Positions 1 to 17,037 of a stretch of DNA of 64,000 nucleotides are shown in pieces. The position numbers and the translations under genes were made by a program. The notes under the pieces were generated by a model that made no database searches, had not been told where the DNA came from, and saw only the letters and a list, made by a program, of their open reading frames with translations. Positions within the stretch are counted from its first letter, which is position 1. Every line of letters starts with the position of its first letter. Origin of the DNA: Serratia bockelmannii (GTDB lineage: Bacteria > Pseudomonadota > Gammaproteobacteria > Enterobacterales > Enterobacteriaceae); contig NZ_VOUX01000001.1 of NCBI RefSeq assembly GCF_008011855.1, positions 364,597-428,596 on the forward strand, in the 5' to 3' direction.

Positions 1-488
1 CGAAAGTGTTCGGTGATCATCGTGGTTTTTTCGTCGAAACGTTTCAAAAAAACCGCTATCAAGAAATGTTAGATATTGATGTGGATTTTGTTCAGGACAA
101 CCATTCGCGTTCTTCTAAAGGAGTATTGCGTGGTTTGCATTTCCAGCGAATCAAACCCCAAGGCAAGCTAGTCCGAGTTGTACGTGGGGAGGTCTATGAT
201 GTTGTAGTGGATATCAGGGTCGATTCGCCGACGTACAAAAAATGGGTTGGTGTTCACTTGTCGGAAGATAACCACCACCAACTTTGGGTTCCGCCAGGTC
301 TCGCACATGGTTTCTTAGTGATTTCAGACATTGCTGATTTCGAATACAAGTGCACAGAGTACTATGATCCTGCTAGCGAAGCATGCTTGCTTTGGAATGA
401 TCCTGAAATTGGCATTGATTGGCCAGTCGATCAGCCATTGCTATCGCCAAAGGATCTACAAGGTAAATTACTTAGAGAGCTTTTTTAA
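1..488 (+). CDS. rfbC: dTDP-4-dehydrorhamnose 3,5-epimerase, 5' end missing
   Basis: Makes dTDP-4-keto-L-rhamnose, the third step of dTDP-L-rhamnose synthesis in the cytoplasm. The frame is open to the left edge, so about 15-20 N-terminal residues lie outside the window; the GTG at base 6 is internal. Family motifs seen are FGDHRGFFVETF, VQDNHS, the catalytic-histidine segment GVLRGLHFQ, VVDIRVDSPTY and GLAHGFLV, ending at the usual length. The stop TAA shares one base with the ATG of rfbD (TAATG), so the two are translationally coupled. The GC content is lower than in the his region, as usual for O-antigen clusters. The identity is clear. Confidence 0.95.
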   Translation, partial: KVFGDHRGFFVETFQKNRYQEMLDIDVDFVQDNHSRSSKGVLRGLHFQRIKPQGKLVRVVRGEVYDVVVDIRVDSPTYKKWVGVHLSEDNHHQLWVPPGLAHGFLVISDIADFEYKCTEYYDPASEACLLWNDPEIGIDWPVDQPLLSPKDLQGKLLRELF

Positions 489-1348
489 TGCGTGTACTTT
501 TGACAGGTTCTATGGGGCAACTGGGACGCTGTTTCAGCGATAGGTTTCCTACCGATTGGAGCCTGCTAGCACTGGACAGCAAGCAACTTGACATCTGTGA
601 TTCTGATGCGATTGAGCAAGCGGTGACGGAATTTGAGCCCGATGTTATCGTAAACGCCGCCGCTTATACTGCTGTTGATAAGGCTGAATCTGAACCAGAT
701 GTAGCTAAAGCAATCAATACCTACGGGCCTGGCTACCTGGCAGCAGCTGCTGCTGCACGAAATATTCCTTTTGTACACGTATCAACCGACTATGTTTTTG
801 ATGGCCGTTCGGAAGAACCCTACTGCGAAGATGCTCCCTGCTCGCCACAAAACATTTATGGTAAAACCAAGCTTGAAGGTGAGATTGCTGCGCTGAAGGC
901 TAATCCAAAAACTATTGTAATAAGAACGGCTTGGGTGTTTAGCGAGTACGGCAATAATTTTGTTAAAACGATGTTGCGCGTCGGGTCACAAAGGGGTGAA
1001 CTTGGCGTGGTAAGCGATCAGCAAGGCTGCCCGACTTATGCCGGTGATATCGCTGATGCCATAATATCCATGCTGCAAGAACCAGGTGAATACGGTGTCT
1101 ATCACTTTTGTGGTGATTCAATGGTTTCTTGGTATGAGTTTGCGCAGATAATTTTCCAACAGGCTACTGAAAGTGGGCTATACCCACATCAGGTCATCGT
1201 GAATCCGATTACTACGCAAGAGTATCCTACACCTGCGTCCCGGCCTGTATACTCTGTTCTTAACACTGATAAGATCTGCGCGTTGAATCTTAAACCTAGC
1301 GCTTGGCGCCAGCAGTTACATGCTGTGATTCGCAAACTGTTGCAGTAG
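488..1348 (+). CDS. rfbD: dTDP-4-dehydrorhamnose reductase
   Basis: Last step of dTDP-L-rhamnose synthesis, reducing the 4-keto group with NAD(P)H. The 286-residue protein is full length and has the extended SDR pattern: nucleotide-binding GSMGQLG near the N terminus, the STDYVFDG serine segment, and the catalytic YGKTKLEGE (Tyr-x-x-x-Lys). The start codon overlaps the rfbC stop by one base. A rhamnosyltransferase-like gene and an O-antigen exporter follow, so the sugar is probably for the O-polysaccharide. rfbA and rfbB are expected upstream, outside the window. Confidence 0.95.
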   Translation: MRVLLTGSMGQLGRCFSDRFPTDWSLLALDSKQLDICDSDAIEQAVTEFEPDVIVNAAAYTAVDKAESEPDVAKAINTYGPGYLAAAAAARNIPFVHVSTDYVFDGRSEEPYCEDAPCSPQNIYGKTKLEGEIAALKANPKTIVIRTAWVFSEYGNNFVKTMLRVGSQRGELGVVSDQQGCPTYAGDIADAIISMLQEPGEYGVYHFCGDSMVSWYEFAQIIFQQATESGLYPHQVIVNPITTQEYPTPASRPVYSVLNTDKICALNLKPSAWRQQLHAVIRKLLQ

Positions 1349-1372
1349 GTGGATCTTGGTTTGCATGGAATA

Positions 1373-1405
1373 AAAGGGGATAATTTTATCCCCTTTGATG
1401 TTTTT
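1373..1405 (+). terminator. hairpin after rfbD, possible terminator
   Basis: AAAGGGGATA (1373-1382) pairs with TATCCCCTTT (1387-1396) around a 4-base loop, followed by GATG and then five T. The T run is displaced by four bases, so termination may be partial and some transcripts may continue into the glycosyltransferase gene. Confidence 0.55.
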
Positions 1406-1514
1406 GTTTATTGGTGACGGTTTGCGTTCCAATAGACGAGTGATAATACATCAGCCATCACACTCTTGTAACTGATTGTTTTTAAATGATTATTGGTTAG
1501 GAACTTCATACGGC

Positions 1515-2357
1515 ATGTTTTCAAAACAAAAACAATACCAAATTGTTGCTTCAATCGTATTGTATAACCATAGCTATGCCCAACTAGAAGACACGTTACT
1601 TTCTTTGCTTAGCGAAAAATGTGTTCAAAAAATAGTTTTGGTTGATAACGGTGGTTCTGAATGGGCTGCAAAACTAGATAATCATCGCATTAGTTATATT
1701 TGTGCGGAAGCCAATAACGGTTTTGGCTACGGCCATAATCTGGCAATGAAGCGTTATCTGAATGAATGTGAATATTTTTTGATTTGTAACCCAGATATCA
1801 GTTTTACCTCGGGGGCGCTCGAGAGTCTCTACAATTTTGCGCGGAACCAAAAACACCGCTTTGTTTCTCCTCGCATTCAATATAGCGATGGGCGATTCCA
1901 ATACAGTTGCCGCTTACTGCCTACACCTGCCAATTTGTTTCTTCGGCGCTTTTTCCCTAAATGGGGAGCTAAGCTGGATGCCACTTATGAAATCCAGCGT
2001 GCTGATTACACTAAATCCTTCGCAGTTCCTTCAGTTTCTGGTTGTTTTATGCTGGTTGAATCCACGTTGTTAGCGAACTTGGGAGGATTTGATGAACGGT
2101 ATTTTATGTATTTAGAAGATGTGGATTTGTGCCGCCGGGCTTTGTCAATGAGCGATATTGTCTACTTCCCTGGTGCTACTATCATCCATGTTTTTGGTAA
2201 AGGTTCTTATAAAAACCTTAATTTATTCATTTATCACATGAAATCAGTTGTCTTATATTTCAATAAATGGGGATGGTGGCACGATCCACAGAGATCCAAG
2301 GTGAATACTACCTGTTTGAAGACTATTCCCATGACTTCTCCTGAAATCAAGCGGTAA
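1515..2357 (+). CDS. GT2 glycosyltransferase, rhamnosyltransferase-like (WbbL type)
   Basis: Cytoplasmic GT-A glycosyltransferase of family 2, about 280 residues. It shows the N-terminal IVLYNH strand, GFGYGHNLAM, the metal/nucleotide-binding CNPDIS, and the acceptor-side stretch SGCFMLVES...GGFDERYFMYLEDVDLC. This resembles WbbL-type dTDP-Rha transferases that add rhamnose to lipid-linked GlcNAc, which fits the neighbouring dTDP-rhamnose genes. I start at ATG 1515 because AGGAA lies 11 bases upstream; a TTG at 1476 is in frame but has no ribosome site. The rhamnosyl specificity is inferred from similarity and context. Confidence 0.85.
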   Translation: MFSKQKQYQIVASIVLYNHSYAQLEDTLLSLLSEKCVQKIVLVDNGGSEWAAKLDNHRISYICAEANNGFGYGHNLAMKRYLNECEYFLICNPDISFTSGALESLYNFARNQKHRFVSPRIQYSDGRFQYSCRLLPTPANLFLRRFFPKWGAKLDATYEIQRADYTKSFAVPSVSGCFMLVESTLLANLGGFDERYFMYLEDVDLCRRALSMSDIVYFPGATIIHVFGKGSYKNLNLFIYHMKSVVLYFNKWGWWHDPQRSKVNTTCLKTIPMTSPEIKR

Positions 2358-2478
2358 CATGATTGAAGATGATGTCTATGTTTTATGAGTTCAATTACAT
2401 CTAAGGTATTGATTATGTTTGTTATGACTGGATGCAATTTCGAAGCGCAAAATGTTGGTATGGCAGCGGGGTGGGGTA

Positions 2479-3312
2479 ATGAGTAATCCTCATAAATCGC
2501 AACCTCTGTCACCCCTAGCTCTGATCCGTAACATTTGGGGGTTCAAATCGCTGATCTTGCAAATGACAAAACGTGAGGTTGTTGGGCGATACAAGGGTTC
2601 CACTATGGGACTGGCATGGTCGTTCCTCAATCCTTTGTTTATGTTGACGGTCTATACATTTGTTTTTTCGGTTGTTTTTAAAGCACGTTGGTCCGTCGGT
2701 GGCGATGAAAGCCGTACGCAGTTTGCTGTAATCCTCTTTGTTGGCATGATTGTGCATGGTTTTTTTGCCGAGGTGGTTAATCGGGCACCGCAAATTATCC
2801 TAGGGAATACCAACTATGTGAAGAAAGTGGTTTTCCCTTTGGAAACGTTGCCAGTGATTGGGTTATGCGCTGCGTTGTTCCATACCCTGATCAGCTTGGT
2901 TGTACTGCTATGTGCATTCTTTTTATTCAACGGTTTTCTGCACTGGACCGTCGTTTTTATACCGTTAGTTTTCTTGCCGCTGGTCGTTTTTTGCCTTGGA
3001 TTGGCATGGATATTGGCATCCCTGGGTGTTTTTATACGCGATGTTGGTCAGACGACTGTCATTATCACAACGGTTATGATGTTTTTGTCACCAGTATTTT
3101 TCCCTATCACGTCGTTACCGGAAAAATATCGCATTTGGATAATGCTTAATCCCCTAACATTTATTATTGAGCAATCACGGAATGTCTTAATTTGGGGGCG
3201 TTTGCCTGAATGGCAAGGTTTAGCTGTTTACACCCTGGCGGCATCATTAGTTGCATGGTTCGGTTTTGTATTCTTCCAGAAAACCAGAAAGGGGTTTGCT
3301 GATGTCCTCTAA
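2479..3312 (+). CDS. wzm: O-antigen ABC exporter, membrane subunit Wzm
   Basis: Inner-membrane half of the exporter that flips finished lipid-linked O-polysaccharide. The 277-residue protein is an ABC-2 type permease: a cytoplasmic N-terminal helix with [27 protein letters not shown] sequence, then about six hydrophobic segments, with [14 protein letters not shown] near the end. The ATG at 2479 is preferred over one at 2452 because a G-rich ribosome site precedes it and the product then has the usual N terminus (MSNPHK). The end overlaps wzt by 11 bases. Wzm/Wzt export means the chain is completed inside the cell before transport. Confidence 0.93.
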   Translation: MSNPHKSQPLSPLALIRNIWGFKSLILQMTKREVVGRYKGSTMGLAWSFLNPLFMLTVYTFVFSVVFKARWSVGGDESRTQFAVILFVGMIVHGFFAEVVNRAPQIILGNTNYVKKVVFPLETLPVIGLCAALFHTLISLVVLLCAFFLFNGFLHWTVVFIPLVFLPLVVFCLGLAWILASLGVFIRDVGQTTVIITTVMMFLSPVFFPITSLPEKYRIWIMLNPLTFIIEQSRNVLIWGRLPEWQGLAVYTLAASLVAWFGFVFFQKTRKGFADVL

Positions 3313-4618
3313 TGAAATCGCGATCCAAGTGACTGCATTGAGCAAATGTTATCAAATTTATGATCGTCCACGAGATCGTTTAAAACAGTTTTTTGCTCCG
3401 AGGTTACAACGTGTAGTACGACGTGAGTCTCGCCGCTATTTCCGCGAGTTTTGGGCACTTCGCGATGTCTCATTCTCTATTAAGAAAGGTGAGACCGTAG
3501 GTATTATCGGACGAAATGGTGCAGGTAAGTCAACGTTATTACAGATGATATGCGGTACGCTGACTCCAACTCAGGGAGAAATACAAGTCAATGGCCGTAT
3601 TGCGGCCCTACTTGAGTTAGGCGCAGGGTTCAATCCTGAGTTCACGGGGCGTGATAATGTCTATCTTAATGGCTCTGTTCTAGGTTTTTCCCGTGAACAG
3701 ATCGATGAGCGTTTTCAGGAGATTACTGACTTCGCAGATATTGGCGAGTTTATCGATCAACCCGTTAAAACATACTCAAGCGGGATGTATATTCGTCTGG
3801 CTTTTGCTGTCCAAGCCTGTGTCGAACCTGAAATCCTTATCGTGGACGAGGCGTTAGCCGTAGGCGATATCGGTTTTCAATATAAATGCTATAAACGCAT
3901 GGAGGCTCTTCGTGCTAAGGGGGTCACTATTATCATGGTGACCCACTCTACCGGTAGTATTCTGGAATACGCTGACCGTTGTTTGGTTATGAACAATGGG
4001 GAGTTAGTGGGCGACACCTATGACGTACTGGCTGCTGTTCTGGCTTATGAGAAAGGAATGCTGTTGTCGCAAGCAGTGAAACGAGAGAATACGGGCAAGA
4101 TCTCCTCGTCTGTTGTGATGAATCAATCTGACTTGCAGGGTTTGCAACAGGGGCAGTTGAATACCGAAGTGGGAGAAAAGCGCTTTGGCAGTGCTCGAGC
4201 GATTATTCAAAATCTCGAAGTGATAAAATCGGATGGCACTTCACTCTCCGATAAGCCTTTGGTACGTTCTGGTGATGAACTGACCTTGGATTTTACTATC
4301 CTTGCTTCAGAAGAGATTCGAGATGTTGCCTTGGGAATCTCCATCTCTAAAGCGCAGGGGGGAGATATTTGGGGGGACAGCAACATTGGAGCCGGCAAAC
4401 CTTTAATCCTCAAGGCTGGTGAGCAGCATGTGATTTATAAGGTTAAATTGCCAATTAACTCAGGAGATTACCTGGTTCATTGCGGCTTGGCATCGCTGCA
4501 AGGCGGCGAGCGAGAAGAGTTGGATCAACGCAGACCAATGATGAGATTGAAGTTTTGGTCCTCTCGTGAACTCGGGGGGGTTGTTTATGCCCCTATCAGT
4601 GTTTTAAGCGAGGAGTAA
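3302..4618 (+). CDS. wzt: O-antigen ABC exporter, ATP-binding subunit Wzt with C-terminal carbohydrate-binding domain
   Basis: ATPase partner of Wzm. The 438-residue protein has Walker [10 protein letters not shown] near residue 70, the signature [11 protein letters not shown] near 159, Walker [13 protein letters not shown] near 180, and the switch histidine in VTHSTGS. Residues of about 290-438 form the extra Wzt C-terminal domain ([18 protein letters not shown] onward) that in known systems binds a cap at the non-reducing end of the O-chain. This domain predicts that the chain carries a terminal modification. The start at 3302 overlaps wzm and has AAAGGGG at good spacing. Confidence 0.93.
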   Translation: MSSNEIAIQVTALSKCYQIYDRPRDRLKQFFAPRLQRVVRRESRRYFREFWALRDVSFSIKKGETVGIIGRNGAGKSTLLQMICGTLTPTQGEIQVNGRIAALLELGAGFNPEFTGRDNVYLNGSVLGFSREQIDERFQEITDFADIGEFIDQPVKTYSSGMYIRLAFAVQACVEPEILIVDEALAVGDIGFQYKCYKRMEALRAKGVTIIMVTHSTGSILEYADRCLVMNNGELVGDTYDVLAAVLAYEKGMLLSQAVKRENTGKISSSVVMNQSDLQGLQQGQLNTEVGEKRFGSARAIIQNLEVIKSDGTSLSDKPLVRSGDELTLDFTILASEEIRDVALGISISKAQGGDIWGDSNIGAGKPLILKAGEQHVIYKVKLPINSGDYLVHCGLASLQGGEREELDQRRPMMRLKFWSSRELGGVVYAPISVLSEE

Positions 4619-4626
4619 TTAGAGCA

Positions 4627-7600
4627 ATGATTGCTGTATTCTTACCGCCATATCCGTTTAGGGGAGTGAAAGCTCCCTATTTATGGATATTTTATCGCCT
4701 GCTTAACTCATTGCAGCAGCGTTCACTTTTTATCGCCGGTAATGATTACTTGTTGTCTCCGGAAGAGTGGCGCAAGTCAGAACGTTGGGAATTTGATGTA
4801 CCTACAATGAATAATTTGGGTTACAGCATTCCGTCTGATGAGCTATTGGCCAGTCATGATTATTACCATTTGAGAGAGAGTGTATTTGAGAGTTTATTAG
4901 ACTCTTCAAACTACAATCCGATGTTGGCGTTCAAGAAAATGCTGACCCAGCGAATCCCCGAGCTGGAAGCTGAGCTGCTAAACCATCTCCAAGGCTATGA
5001 GTCTGGAAAAATAGAGGGGATATTGTCAATTTGCAATTGCCCTTCTCTGGAGGCCGTTGCCGAGTCTTTATCTATTCCTGTCATGCACTTTGAAGTAGGG
5101 CCGTTGAGAATGCCCTCTTATTATAGTACAGGGTATTTGGATTTCTCAGGTGTTAACGGTCACACAGAGGCAGAGAAGCGCTATTTGGCGGTTCAGGAAC
5201 AGTGCCAGGTCGATCTTTCCATAGAGGAGTTGCATCGTTACTTCCTGCGTGTGCCAAATACTCATGAGCAGCAGTGTGATGCCGATCTGGGGATCGCATT
5301 ACAGGTTGAAGACGATTCAAATCTCGTTGCTTATGGTGAAGAATTCACTAATCTGACGTTGCTTTCCTATGCGCGTACACGTTTTCCAGAGAAAAAATTA
5401 TTAATTCGCACTCATCCTGGTAGTCAGTTCCAGCTCAAGGAGGGTGAGTATGAGATCGACAGTTCACCGACCAGTTTGTCTTTCGTCCAGCGTTGTCGAG
5501 AGATTTTAACGATTAATTCTAGTGTGGGATTAGAAGGAATTTTCGCTGGTATACCAACGACAGTCGTTGGTGACAGTTCATATAAATATATAACCTTGGC
5601 AGACGATGAACAAGAAAGAACTAATCGTTTGGCATTTTATCTATTTTCATACTTAGTTCCATTCGAATTGATTTTCGATATTGATTATCTGCGATTCCGT
5701 TTATCTCGGCCAAGTGAACAGGCGATAGTCAGTCGCCATATTGAATATTATTCTACTGAGAAGGAAGGATTTTTAAAAATGCAGGGGTTGACTCTGGGTG
5801 AGTTGCTATCAAAACAGGTTAAGCAAGAAAATGAAAAGCAGGATGATATGCAACAAAAAATTCGTGTTGCTGAGCATCATCTGATGATCGATAACGAAGA
5901 AAAGCAGGCAATGATTTCTTCTATGCAAGAGCAATTGCTGTTGCTTCAGGAAACGCTTATACAACAGCGAGAGCAACAGCTGGTTACTCAGCAATTGTTG
6001 GAGAATGCGCAAAAAGAAGTTCTTCTTTTAAATAATAATTATGTTGAAGACGAACCTCTTAAATTAAAGGTTGAAACACTGAGTCAACAACTTAGTGAAA
6101 GTCAGTCCGACATGAACAATATGCGAAAAAGTCTGTCGTGGCGACTAACGGTACCTGTTCGTATGCTTGGTCGGGCCATTCGCGGTGAGTTTGGGGTAAT
6201 CAGGGATATATCCAGACACTACATGCGACAGCGTAAAGGGACAAAATCGACCTCTTTGGTTGGGAAAGGTTGGCAAGCGTTTCGTGCAAGTCCGCATCCT
6301 TATAAGGCTTTGCTTCGCAAAACTAAAGTGGCAGGCAAACTATTGCTAACCGGCCGTTTCGCTGAGTTGCGTAGCAGTCTTCTACGTGTGGCGAAAAATA
6401 CCGCTAATACGCCGATGCCGCTAGTTAATATAGATACCGACCATATTGTTATTCTCACTACTAGGCATACACTGTTTGTGGCCCATTTGCTTGAGAAAAC
6501 GCTTGTAGAGGTGGGGCGCGGCGTTACCATAATTGAAGCATACTCAGCGCCGGCGGACAGTGGGCAACTGCATATTGTTATTTGCCCTCAAATTTTTGCT
6601 GAGCTGCCGCAAAACTTTGTTGCGTTCCAAATGGAACAATCTATTAACCCACGTTGGTTTACGCCAGAGTATTTTGCGATTCTCGAACGTGCAATGGCTA
6701 TATTTGACTATTCCCTGACTAACATTAATTACTTATTAGAACATGGTATCCCTTATCAAAAATTGTTCTACCTCCCAATTGCTTCTTTTGCAGACTACAG
6801 CTCAAAATTGACCCAGAAAGGTCATAAGTTGAACGGCAATGAGGAGCAAATTGACGTTCTCTTCTATGGTGATACGAATTGTGAGCGTCGTCGTCATTAT
6901 CTTGAACAATTGGGACAACGTTTTAATATTCATATTGCCTCTGGTGTATTCGGCGATGAGCTGACCCGGCTGGTGAAAAATGCCAAACTGGTTATTAACC
7001 TGCATTACTATGAGAATGCGTTGCTTGAGACCACACGTATTTACGAAGTGCTATCGTTGGGAACGCCAATTGTTAGTGAAGAAAGTGTGGATATCGCGGA
7101 GCATACGTCTCTCATTGATGTTATTGATTTTGCTCCTATTGGCGATATTGACGCAATGGCGAAAAAAATTGATCGTCTCTTGAACGATCAAGATTATCAT
7201 GCTAGCCGTAAGAAAAATATTGCGTTGTTTACTCATAGCGACAACAACTTTGAAGGCTATTTCAAACGCTATCTTTTGGCGAATGATTTGATTGATTTCG
7301 AAACTTATAAAAATGGCGTTGATTTTATCCCTGCGATAGAGGCGGATATTCCAAAACTCTGCCTCTCACTGACGGAAACACCGGTGCGGAAGCAAGATTT
7401 CCTCAGTAAGCCTACCCATGGTTTCAAGGTCATTGAGGGGGTTAGACACCGTATTGGCTGGATCGGATGTGGCATGAGTTATAAATACATGCTGTCCGTG
7501 CTTGCCGATCGTAATACCGAAATGGCTATGATCTGCGAGGACGATGCGTTATTCCCTGACGACTTTGACATTAAACTTGAGAAGATTGTTGCTTATCTGG

Positions 7601-8001
7601 AACGCAGCAATTGGGATTGGCACATTTTCTCGGGCATTATTGCGCATTTGAATGAAGATACGGAGATTCTGGCTGTCGAGGAGGTCGATGGCATTGAGTA
7701 TATTTATATCAATCGCATGACAAGCACGGTGATGAATATTTACTCACGTCGTGGGATAGAGGCAGTTAGCCACTGGGATGAACGTAACGTTGATGCTCAA
7801 ACCAATACCATAGATCGCTATTTGGAGTCAGTGCCAAATCTGGTTGTGGTGACCACTCTACCTTTCCAGGTTGGGCATGCTGAGGATCAAACCTCCACGT
7901 TGTGGGGGTTCGTAAATACTCAATATCTGGATATGATCAGTGAAAGTGAGCGTTTATTGAAGGAAAAAGTAGACGCGTTCAAGGCGGCCCAGGTGCGGTG
8001 A
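4627..8001 (+). CDS. multi-domain O-antigen glycosyltransferase, possible polymerase plus chain terminator
   Basis: A cytoplasmic protein of 1124 residues with at least three enzyme-like parts. Residues 1-395 resemble the KpsC/KpsS and GT99 (WbbB-type beta-Kdo transferase) fold, with RTHPGS near 261 and INSSVGLEGIFAGIPTTVVG near 296-315. Residues of about 398-498 are glutamine- and glutamate-rich and look like a coiled coil, followed by RKSLSWRLTVPVRML near 500, a linker common in O-antigen GT fusions. Residues of about 605-890 look like a GT-B transferase (TTRIYEVLSLGTPIVSEE). The C terminus is GT25-like with ICEDDALFPDDFD near 969-981. It lies eight bases after wzt. Identity as a glycosyltransferase is firm; the Kdo and terminator roles are inference. 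Confidence 0.75.
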   Translation: MIAVFLPPYPFRGVKAPYLWIFYRLLNSLQQRSLFIAGNDYLLSPEEWRKSERWEFDVPTMNNLGYSIPSDELLASHDYYHLRESVFESLLDSSNYNPMLAFKKMLTQRIPELEAELLNHLQGYESGKIEGILSICNCPSLEAVAESLSIPVMHFEVGPLRMPSYYSTGYLDFSGVNGHTEAEKRYLAVQEQCQVDLSIEELHRYFLRVPNTHEQQCDADLGIALQVEDDSNLVAYGEEFTNLTLLSYARTRFPEKKLLIRTHPGSQFQLKEGEYEIDSSPTSLSFVQRCREILTINSSVGLEGIFAGIPTTVVGDSSYKYITLADDEQERTNRLAFYLFSYLVPFELIFDIDYLRFRLSRPSEQAIVSRHIEYYSTEKEGFLKMQGLTLGELLSKQVKQENEKQDDMQQKIRVAEHHLMIDNEEKQAMISSMQEQLLLLQETLIQQREQQLVTQQLLENAQKEVLLLNNNYVEDEPLKLKVETLSQQLSESQSDMNNMRKSLSWRLTVPVRMLGRAIRGEFGVIRDISRHYMRQRKGTKSTSLVGKGWQAFRASPHPYKALLRKTKVAGKLLLTGRFAELRSSLLRVAKNTANTPMPLVNIDTDHIVILTTRHTLFVAHLLEKTLVEVGRGVTIIEAYSAPADSGQLHIVICPQIFAELPQNFVAFQMEQSINPRWFTPEYFAILERAMAIFDYSLTNINYLLEHGIPYQKLFYLPIASFADYSSKLTQKGHKLNGNEEQIDVLFYGDTNCERRRHYLEQLGQRFNIHIASGVFGDELTRLVKNAKLVINLHYYENALLETTRIYEVLSLGTPIVSEESVDIAEHTSLIDVIDFAPIGDIDAMAKKIDRLLNDQDYHASRKKNIALFTHSDNNFEGYFKRYLLANDLIDFETYKNGVDFIPAIEADIPKLCLSLTETPVRKQDFLSKPTHGFKVIEGVRHRIGWIGCGMSYKYMLSVLADRNTEMAMICEDDALFPDDFDIKLEKIVAYLERSNWDWHIFSGIIAHLNEDTEILAVEEVDGIEYIYINRMTSTVMNIYSRRGIEAVSHWDERNVDAQTNTIDRYLESVPNLVVVTTLPFQVGHAEDQTSTLWGFVNTQYLDMISESERLLKEKVDAFKAAQVR

Positions 8002-8041
8002 CTCAAGCCCCTCGTTTCGTACTGATTGACTGAACCGCAGA

Positions 8042-8071
8042 CCACGGCACCTTAGGGTGCCGTGGTTTTTT
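8042..8071 (+). terminator. Rho-independent terminator of the O-antigen cluster
   Basis: A perfect 10-bp stem CCACGGCACC/GGTGCCGTGG with loop TTAG is followed directly by six T. It lies 40 bases after the stop of the large glycosyltransferase gene and separates the cluster from gnd. Confidence 0.93.
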
Positions 8072-8222
8072 GTGGGGAGGATATGAATATATTGCGACAT
8101 CATGTGACCTATCGCACCAATCACTACCCACGCGGCTCAATCCTGAGTTAACATGTGTGCCACATCACAAAACCTGCTGGCCGACGTTGCCGGCAGGGTC
8201 ATCCTCAGACAGGAGTTCCTAA

Positions 8223-9629
<1,407 letters not shown>

Positions 9630-9646
9630 CCTCGCCCGTTGAGCGA

Positions 9647-9687
9647 TAAAAAAAGCCGCCGAGGTTAACGCCCGGCGGCTTTTTTAT
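9647..9687. terminator. terminator between convergent gnd and his operon
   Basis: The stem AGCCGCCG (9654-9661) pairs with CGGCGGCT (9673-9680). A run of T follows on the plus strand and a run of A precedes it, so it can serve both gnd and the his operon arriving from the other side. Confidence 0.88.
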
Positions 9688-9703
9688 TGTGCGTGATTTA
9701 ACG

Positions 9704-10317
9704 TCACGCTTTTTTCTGATGCCGCTCGCGCAGCCGGCCAATCACCGCGCTCAGATCCAGATCCTGGTCCTGCAGCAGCACCAGCAGGTGATAGATCAGG
9801 TCCGAAGCTTCGTTGGTCAGCTCTTCGCGATCGTTGACCGTGGCGGCCAGCGCGGTTTCCACACCTTCTTCCCCGACCTTCTGCGCGATGCGCTTGGTGC
9901 CGCTGGCGTACAGGCTGGCGGTGTACGAGCTGTCCGGGCTGGCGTGCTTGCGCTCCGCCAACAGCTGCTCCAGCTGATAGAGGAACGTCCAGTCGCTGGC
10001 GGCCGGGTGGAAGCAGCTGCTGTTGCCGAGGTGGCAGGTCGGGCCGATCGGGTTGGCCAATACCAGCAGCGTGTCGTTATCGCAGTCCGGCGTGATGCTG
10101 ACCACCTTGAGGAAGTGGCCGGAACTTTCGCCTTTGGTCCACAGGCGTTGCTTGGTGCGTGAGAAGAAGGTGACGTTACCGCTCTGCTCGGTGGTCGCCA
10201 GCGCTTCCGGCGTCATGTAACCCAGCATCAGCACTTCGCCGGAAACGGCGTGCTGCACGATGGCCGGCATCAGGCCGTCGGTTTTTTCCCAGTCCAGCTG
10301 GTTTCTCTGTTGTTCTG

Positions 10318-10324
<7 letters not shown>
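9704..10324 (-). CDS. hisI: bifunctional phosphoribosyl-AMP cyclohydrolase / phosphoribosyl-ATP diphosphatase
   Basis: Second and third steps of histidine synthesis in one protein of 206 residues. The N-terminal half is the cyclohydrolase ([24 protein letters not shown], the metal-binding CHLGNSSCF). The C-terminal half is the pyrophosphohydrolase ([27 protein letters not shown]). It is the last gene of the his operon and its start overlaps the end of hisF by seven bases. Confidence 0.98.
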
Positions 10325-15865
<5,541 letters not shown>

Positions 15866-15869
15866 GGCG

Positions 15870-16769
15870 TTACTCCATCATCTTTTCAATCGGTAGCACC
15901 AGAATCGAGCTGGCGCCGAGCGCTTTCAGTTTTTCCATGGTTTCCCAGAACAGGGTTTCGCTGCTCACCATGTGCATCGCCACGCGATTCTGCGCGCCGG
16001 CCAGCGGCAGAATGGTCGGGCGTTCGGCGCCCGGCAGCAGCGCGACGATCTCGTCCAGCTTCTCGCTCGGCGCGTGCAGCATGATGTATTTGGATTCGCG
16101 CGCCTGGATCACGCCCTGAATGCGGGTCATCAGGCGGTCAATCAGCTGCTGTTTGGCTTCAGGCATTTCGCCGTCGCGTTGGATCAAGCAAGCTTTGGAG
16201 CGGTAGATCACTTCCACTTCGCGCAGGCCGTTGGCCTCCAGCGTGGCGCCGGTAGAGACCAGATCGCAGATGGCGTCGGCCAGGCCGGCGCGCGGCGCGA
16301 CTTCCACCGAGCCGTTCAGCAGGCAAGATTTGAAGCGCACGCCTTGTTTGTCGAGGTATTGCTTCAGCAGGTGCGGATAAGAGGTGGCGATGCGGGCGTC
16401 CTGCAGGCTTTGCGGGCCGGCGTATTCGGCGTCGAGTGGGGTGGCCAGCGACAGGCGGCAGCCGCCGAAATCGAGGCGGCGCAGGGTGAAGTAACGCGGG
16501 TCTTCACCCTGGGCGCGGCGGCTGAGCAGCTCTTCTTCCAGCACGTTCTCGCCGATGATGCCGAGATCGACCACGCCGTCCATCACCAGGCCCGGGATGT
16601 CGTCGTCGCGCACGCGCAGGATATCGATCGGCATGTTTTCGGCGAAGGCGATCAGACGCTGCTGCTGCAGGTTGATCTTGATGCCGCAGCGTGCCAGCAG
16701 TTCCTGGGATTCATCGCTCAGGCGGCCCGACTTCTGCATTGCGATCCGTAAACGTGTCTTGTCCAGCAT
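15870..16769 (-). CDS. hisG: ATP phosphoribosyltransferase (long form)
   Basis: First and feedback-inhibited step of histidine synthesis. The 299-residue length includes the C-terminal ACT-like regulatory domain of the long HisG ([36 protein letters not shown]). The catalytic part has [13 protein letters not shown] and the PRPP-binding [19 protein letters not shown] precedes the ATG. It is the first structural gene behind the attenuator. Confidence 0.98.
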   Translation of the reverse strand: MLDKTRLRIAMQKSGRLSDESQELLARCGIKINLQQQRLIAFAENMPIDILRVRDDDIPGLVMDGVVDLGIIGENVLEEELLSRRAQGEDPRYFTLRRLDFGGCRLSLATPLDAEYAGPQSLQDARIATSYPHLLKQYLDKQGVRFKSCLLNGSVEVAPRAGLADAICDLVSTGATLEANGLREVEVIYRSKACLIQRDGEMPEAKQQLIDRLMTRIQGVIQARESKYIMLHAPSEKLDEIVALLPGAERPTILPLAGAQNRVAMHMVSSETLFWETMEKLKALGASSILVLPIEKMME

Positions 16770-16840
16770 GGTAACCTCTGTTTAATCTGTAATTTTTTGA
16801 ATTTATTGTAAAAAACTTTCTTTTCTGTCTGTCCGGAGCC

Positions 16841-16875
16841 AAAAAAAAAAACCCTCGGAAGAAATCTTCCGAGGG
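16841..16875 (-). terminator. hisL attenuator: his operon attenuator terminator
   Basis: On the minus strand CCCTCGGAAGA pairs with TCTTCCGAGGG around a two-base loop and is followed by an unbroken run of eleven U, between the HisL leader ORF and hisG. It is the transcription-stop arm of histidine attenuation: with ample charged histidyl-tRNA the ribosome finishes HisL and this hairpin forms; stalling at the His codons favours the alternative pairing. Confidence 0.93.
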
Positions 16876-16944
16876 CTCTCTCTTGCGTTCTGCGCGCCAC
16901 TGGAAGATTAACAAACCGTCTTCCAGCACACATCGCCTGAAAGA

Positions 16945-16992
16945 CTAGTCAGGGTGATGGTGATGATGGTGGTTGAACTGAACGCGTGTCAT
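16945..16992 (-). CDS. hisL: his operon leader peptide
   Basis: A 15-codon ORF, MTRVQFN, six consecutive histidines, then Pro-Asp and TAG. Homologous leaders begin MTRVQF; the E. coli peptide, as I recall it, has seven histidines. It senses histidyl-tRNA supply by ribosome stalling and sets attenuation at the hairpin downstream. Confidence 0.95.
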   Translation of the reverse strand: MTRVQFNHHHHHHPD

Positions 16993-17037
16993 GGTGTTTT
17001 TCTCTAATCAAAAGCCGGTAAAAACCGTATGCCAATT

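Noticed and set aside
16941..16992. The histidine-codon repeat as a tandem DNA repeat or tag.
   Set aside because: It is the His run of the HisL leader peptide, with conserved MTRVQF before it and the attenuator hairpin downstream.
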